Shown in pieces: positions 60,463 to 64,000 of a stretch of DNA of 64,000 bases. Within the stretch, counting starts at the first letter, position 1. The number at the start of each line of letters is the position of its first letter. Below the pieces are notes generated by a model that made no database searches, was not told the DNA's origin, and saw only the letters and a list, made by a program, of their open reading frames with translations. Position numbers and translations under genes: made by a program. The stretch comes from Yimella lutea (GTDB taxonomy: Bacteria; Actinomycetota; Actinomycetes; Actinomycetales; Dermatophilaceae), in assembly GCF_006715095.1 (NCBI RefSeq), contig NZ_VFMO01000001.1:3038001-3102000 (forward strand). Direction: 5' to 3'.

Positions 60463-61244
60463 GAGGAACTGTGCGGCACCGACACGCGGAACGTCAGCAA
60501 CGCCAGCCCGAACGATCCCGTTTCCTGGCGGGACGCCTCGCGAGCGCGCAGGCCGTCGTCGATGTCGAGTTGGCCGACGAGCTTCAGGCCGCGGTCAGCG
60601 CTGCGAGCGATCAACGACCGGATGTCGGCCACGCTGACGCCGTGCTCGTGCGCCGGCCCGAGCTTCATCGTGATGCAGATGAGGCCGCCCCGACGGACCG
60701 CCCAGGACGCCCGGGTGAGGTGTTCGTCGACCGTCTCCGCCGATGCCGAGTGCGGGTGGAGCCGGACGACCATGTCGACGCTGCGTTCGGCGACCTGTTC
60801 ACCCACGACGTCGGCGCGCATGACGTCGAACGCGAGCGGTGCGAAGCCGGCGCTGGTCGCCCAACGGCTGAAGGTCGAGCGCTCCCCCACCGAATCGAGC
60901 ACCACTGCGCGACGCGAGCCGTCGTCCACCACCCGCAGCAGCGCGGCGAGCGCACCGAGCGAGGCCCAGGCGGAGGTGTCGTCGATGGTGCGCGGCAGAC
61001 CGAGCCGGCGGGCCCGGCGCCGGGCGTCGCGCGCCACGCGTCCGTCGGTGAGCAGATCGGTCATCCGGATGTGCTGCAGGTCGAGAGCCCGCACGGGTGG
61101 TGCTCCCTCGCCCTGCGGAAGACGCGCTGCAGTGTCGCGCGCAGCTTGCCGAGCCCGGTCGACCACACGCTGCACCGCAGGCGAGGACGACAGGTTGTTG
61201 CCGAAGCGTGCGACCGAGTCGGCCGTCGATACCCTGCCCTTCAC
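60459..61244 (-). CDS. Methyltransferase-like protein
   Basis: A 261-residue protein. The GTG at 61244 (MKGRVSTADSVARFGNNLSS) overlaps the upstream gene's stop. A nucleotide-fold core is suggested by RRAVVLDSVGERSTFSRWAT, FAPLAFDVMRADVVGEQVAE, SVDMVVRLHPHSA and WAVRRGGLICITMKLGPAHE, the motif order of class I SAM methyltransferases, though motif I lacks the usual Gly-rich loop. It may therefore be a degenerate or unusual member. Lies in a tight operon of two glycosyltransferase-like genes upstream and the AlkA-type gene downstream. Confidence 0.6.
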   Translation of the reverse strand: MKGRVSTADSVARFGNNLSSSPAVQRVVDRARQAARDTAARLPQGEGAPPVRALDLQHIRMTDLLTDGRVARDARRRARRLGLPRTIDDTSAWASLGALAALLRVVDDGSRRAVVLDSVGERSTFSRWATSAGFAPLAFDVMRADVVGEQVAERSVDMVVRLHPHSASAETVDEHLTRASWAVRRGGLICITMKLGPAHEHGVSVADIRSLIARSADRGLKLVGQLDIDDGLRAREASRQETGSFGLALLTFRVSVPHSSS

Positions 61245-62227
61245 ACCGACGACTGTAACCCGCCCCACCGACGGACCTCGGTGGCTTTCGGCAGGTAGGT
61301 GTCCAACAGCGCCCGCTGGTCGGCGCCGAGTTCTCCTTCGAGGTGCTCCAGTCCCGGCTCGACCAGACGCGCAGCCGGCAGGCGGTACAACGCCGCCAGG
61401 TTCAGTAGCGCGGTGCTCGTCCCACCGACCACACCTGCGGCGTGGACGATCGACGGGTCGGCCTCGGCGGTGAACGCTTCATCGAGCACCTCGTAGCCCG
61501 CGTAGATCGAACTGTCCTGCGCCGGGTGCGGTCGGACGGCGAGCCGCAATCCTTGGGCGCCGACGGCGTCCGCGATCTCGGCGACGTGGGCGAGGTGGGC
61601 GTCCCGCCTCAGGATGCCCAGGTCGACCCACGGTTGAGACAGGAAGACCACCCGGTCGCTGGGCTCACCGGGCACCGCGGCAGCCGGAACGAGACGTCGG
61701 AACTCGCTCGCGATCGCCTCGTCCAGCGCCCACTCGGATGCCTTGTCGTACATCGCGAAGCGCTCCCCGGTGAGCCCGCGATCGGCGGCGCGAATGGCCA
61801 GGGGCCGCACTGTGCGCCAGGGTTCGTGCGCGCCCTGCCGAGCGAGCGCGTCCCTGCGGGTCCGCCAGTCGCCGTAGGTGCCGATGCCCTCGTCGGTGAC
61901 GACCACGTGGATGGGACGCAACGGGGCATCGCGGCGCAGTCGGATCCACGGCTTGATGCCGGGCGCGCCGACTGCGATGTAGGTCAGGTTGGCCGCCTCG
62001 TGGTGCCATCGGGCAGCGCCCTCGGGGAAGGTCAAACGCAGCCGGGGGTGGTCGGGCAGGAAGCGCCGCACGTCGTCCGGCGTCACGCTCGAGCGTGCGA
62101 GAAAACGGCCACCGCCGATGTGGGCGACGTCGAGTTCCCCTGTGGCAGACTCGAGTTCGCGCCGAATGTAGGCGGCGATGTGGACGAGGTGGGTCTTGCT
62201 GCGAACCCCGGTGATGACGTACTTCAT
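61241..62227 (-). CDS. Polysialyltransferase/capsule-type GT-B-like protein
   Basis: A 328-residue protein beginning MKYVITGVRSKTHLVHIAAY. Features recall alpha-2,8-polysialyltransferase-like and capsular GT-B enzymes: HVVVTDEGIGTYGDWRTRRD, the VVFLSQPWVDLGILRRDAHL strand-loop, LRLAVRPHPAQDSSIYAGYE with the RPHP motif, and a terminal AGVVGGTSTALLNLAALYRL with a GTST-like donor-binding loop. These motifs fit, but family assignment is by eye. It overlaps both neighbours, and with the GT2 gene upstream probably builds a surface polysaccharide. Confidence 0.7.
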   Translation of the reverse strand: MKYVITGVRSKTHLVHIAAYIRRELESATGELDVAHIGGGRFLARSSVTPDDVRRFLPDHPRLRLTFPEGAARWHHEAANLTYIAVGAPGIKPWIRLRRDAPLRPIHVVVTDEGIGTYGDWRTRRDALARQGAHEPWRTVRPLAIRAADRGLTGERFAMYDKASEWALDEAIASEFRRLVPAAAVPGEPSDRVVFLSQPWVDLGILRRDAHLAHVAEIADAVGAQGLRLAVRPHPAQDSSIYAGYEVLDEAFTAEADPSIVHAAGVVGGTSTALLNLAALYRLPAARLVEPGLEHLEGELGADQRALLDTYLPKATEVRRWGGLQSSV

Positions 62228-63105
62228 CAGATGATCGGTGGCCGGCCGGCCTTTGTCAGGGCACGGACGGTGCGCCACGAGATGGGCAACCGCTCCCCGG
62301 CGTCGGTGCGCACGCCCTCGCCGAATCCGCGGAACCACACCTTGAGTGCTTCCCTGTCGTGCACCCGCGCGAGCGTCAGCGCGGTCCAGGTGGCGAGGTA
62401 GACGGGCACCAGAGGTGCGGGCAGGTTTCGCTTGGCCACCCAGACCCTGTTACGGGCGTTGGTGCGGTAGTAGACGGCATGCCGAGCCGCCTCTGTGTAC
62501 GGGTGATTGACGGGAATCTCGGGGGCGTACCAGAGCCGCCACCCGGCGTCCATGAGTCGCCAGGCGAGATCGATACCCTCGTGGCCGAAGAAGAACCTGC
62601 CGGGCCAGCCACCGACCTGCACGAACGCGGAGCGCCGGATCATCACGACGCCTTCGGAGAAGGTCGCCACCTGGCCCCCTTGGAACTCACCCGGCTTCAC
62701 TCGCAGACGCGGCACCCACCGCCGGGGCGCCTCACCGGTCTCGGGGTCGGTGAGTCCGGGCTGGCAGAGTGCGATGTCGTCCGCTTCCTGGATCTTGGCC
62801 GCCAGTCGAGCGAGCACGTCAGGCTCCGGGATCGTCGCGTCGTCGTCGAAGAAGAACAGGAACTCACCGATCGCCTCGGACGCGCCGATGTTGCGACCCT
62901 CCGGGATACCGGTGTTCTCCGCTTCGTACACCGAGCGGACACCCGTGGGCAGGCCTTCGGGTCGCCAGCCGTTTCCGACGACGACGATGTCGAGATCGAC
63001 ACCTTCCTGCATCTGGACGGTGCGGATGGCTTCGGTGAGTTCGACGGGACGGTTGCCCATCGACAACACGACCACACCGACGCTCGGTCGCTCCTGCATC
63101 TGCAC
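62227..63105 (-). CDS. Glycosyltransferase family 2 protein
   Basis: A 292-residue GT-A enzyme similar to GlfT- and WbbL-type transferases: VGVVVLSMGNRPVELTEAIR, LDIVVVGNGWRPEGL, ENTGIPEGRNIGASEAIGEF, the metal-binding FLFFFDDDATIPEPDVLARL, VMIRRSAFVQVGGWPGRFFF and EGIDLAWRLMDAGWRLWYAP. The C-terminal region (ARHAVYYRTNARNRVWVAKR and a hydrophobic stretch) suggests membrane association. GTG at 63105 with AAGGAG upstream. First gene of a four-gene operon reading to 59521. Confidence 0.92.
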   Translation of the reverse strand: MQMQERPSVGVVVLSMGNRPVELTEAIRTVQMQEGVDLDIVVVGNGWRPEGLPTGVRSVYEAENTGIPEGRNIGASEAIGEFLFFFDDDATIPEPDVLARLAAKIQEADDIALCQPGLTDPETGEAPRRWVPRLRVKPGEFQGGQVATFSEGVVMIRRSAFVQVGGWPGRFFFGHEGIDLAWRLMDAGWRLWYAPEIPVNHPYTEAARHAVYYRTNARNRVWVAKRNLPAPLVPVYLATWTALTLARVHDREALKVWFRGFGEGVRTDAGERLPISWRTVRALTKAGRPPII

Positions 63106-63146
63106 TGAATCTCCTTCGGGCGGCACGACTGCCTAGGCTAGAGCCC

Positions 63147-63803
63147 ATGCCACGACAGCCCACCCGCTGGGAGCAGACCGACCACCGCGGATACGGTCAG
63201 AAGTTCGCCGATCTGCATGCAGCCGGTGACGATATCGAGGGCGAGGCGCGTCTCGCTGACGTGATGGCGCCGCGCGGAGCCACGATCCTGGACGCCGGTT
63301 GCGGCATGGGACGTGTCGCTGCTGCGCTTCGTGCTCGTGGACACGACGCGTACGGCGTCGACCTCGACGAAGGACTCCTGCGACAGGCCGGTGACACCTA
63401 CCCGCAGTTACCGACGATGCAGTCACGGATCGATGACCTGGACGCGAAGTCACTTGCCGCACAGTCGTTTCCGACGTCCTTCGATGTCATCGTGTGCGTC
63501 GGCAACGTGATGATCCTCGGCGAGCCGGACACCGAGGTGCTCATGCTCGAACGCATGGCCGCGCTGCTGTCGCCGTCCGGGCGCCTGCTCGTCGGGTTCC
63601 ACACCGACGCCACGCCCCCGCACTCCCGCGAGTATTCGGTAGAGGAGTTCGCCCGGGACGCGTACGCCGCCGGCCTCGCCATCGAGGCCAGGTTCGGCAC
63701 CTACGAGTTGCACCCGTACGACCCGCACGGTAACTACGCCGTGCACCTGCTGCGGCTGCGCGACGTCGCCACACCGCAGGTCGAGTGGGCGCACGCACGC
63801 TGA
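63147..63803 (+). CDS. Class I SAM-dependent methyltransferase
   Basis: A 218-residue methyltransferase with clear motifs: motif I ATILDAGCGMGRVAAALRAR, the acidic strand-2 end in AYGVDLDEGLLRQAGDTYPQ, motif IV FDVIVCVGNVMILGEPDTEV and motif VI LLSPSGRLLVGFHTDA. The substrate is unknown. Divergent from the glycosyltransferase operon across a gap of about 40 bases; 34 bases precede the next gene. Confidence 0.92.
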   Translation: MPRQPTRWEQTDHRGYGQKFADLHAAGDDIEGEARLADVMAPRGATILDAGCGMGRVAAALRARGHDAYGVDLDEGLLRQAGDTYPQLPTMQSRIDDLDAKSLAAQSFPTSFDVIVCVGNVMILGEPDTEVLMLERMAALLSPSGRLLVGFHTDATPPHSREYSVEEFARDAYAAGLAIEARFGTYELHPYDPHGNYAVHLLRLRDVATPQVEWAHAR

Positions 63804-63837
63804 TGCGGATGCGCAGAGGGACCATAGGCTGAACCGC

Positions 63838-64000
63838 ATGACCGGCGAGCACACAGAGCGCGAGATCGAGTACTGCGGCGGCGAAATAGACGGCTGGTCC
63901 GATCCGGTGCCCGCCGACGATCTTCGGGTCCGGTACGTCTCGGAACTCCTCCCCGAGGGTCCCGGCTCTGCGCTCCTGGTAGGAGCGCGTGCCGCGAAAC
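63838..64000 (+). CDS. Unidentified protein, cut by window end
   Basis: The first 54 codons read MTGEHTEREIEYCGGEIDGW then VPADDLRVRYVSELLPEGPG and ALLVGARAAK. The reading is open to the window edge. GAGGGACCATAGGCT precedes the ATG. Too little is visible to name a family. It probably follows the methyltransferase gene in one transcript. Confidence 0.6.
   Translation, partial: MTGEHTEREIEYCGGEIDGWSDPVPADDLRVRYVSELLPEGPGSALLVGARAAK

Overview
This window is high-GC chromosomal DNA from an actinobacterium. Mycothione reductase, coenzyme F420 genes (fbiA, fbiB), a WhiB2-type regulator beside manB, Trm112 and DUF3499 genes, and a DevR/DevS-type two-component system all point there. A D-amino-acid-ligase-like ATP-grasp gene coupled to an Asp/Glu racemase gene suggests an A4-alpha peptidoglycan (D-Asp or D-Glu in the cross-bridge), as in Dermacoccaceae and other Micrococcales. 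The family assignment is an inference; nothing here fixes the species.

Layout. 1-8.7 kb: ahcY (cut by the window edge), an acidic disordered protein, a phosphoesterase, a methyltransferase, a DUF808 membrane protein, a YyaL-type thioredoxin-fold protein and an ABC exporter pair, with a 10-bp GACGTC tandem repeat over the exporter stop codon. 8.9-19.8 kb: an accessory island lying between the two halves of one IS630-family element, which overlap by a 171-bp direct repeat. Inside it is a fully resolvable nest of insertion sequences: an ISL3 element (8-bp TSD) hit by an IS3-family element (3-bp TSD) and by an IS1634-family element flanked by 609-bp direct repeats of its target. Around the nest are pseudogenes and a small secreted-protein gene pair.

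19.9-35.5 kb: mycothione reductase, a lipoprotein, then nitrate respiration: narGHJI on the minus strand diverging from two narK-type transporters. About 4 kb further on is a DevR-like response regulator diverging from a flavin-binding-like protein and a GAF-GAF histidine kinase. Palindromes matching the DevR/DosR box occur in both divergent promoters, so the two-component system probably controls itself and nitrate respiration.

35.5-41.7 kb: a Fe3+-type ABC transporter (SBP, permease, ATPase) co-transcribed with an 858-residue adenylation-carrier-acyltransferase_3 fusion, behind a DtxR/IdeR-like iron box. This is the best candidate for an undescribed system. 41.8-45 kb: kynA-kynU and a DUF2330 protein. 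45-59.5 kb: the conserved actinobacterial block SIS isomerase, Trm112, manB, MOSC, DUF3499, degenerate zincin, NmrA-like reductase, DUF5719, large glycosyltransferase, whiB2, fbiA-fbiB, then the ATP-grasp/racemase pair. 59.5-64 kb: an AlkA-type glycosylase co-transcribed with a methyltransferase and two cell-surface glycosyltransferase-like genes, then a second methyltransferase and the start of an unidentified gene. No rRNA, tRNA or CRISPR array was seen.
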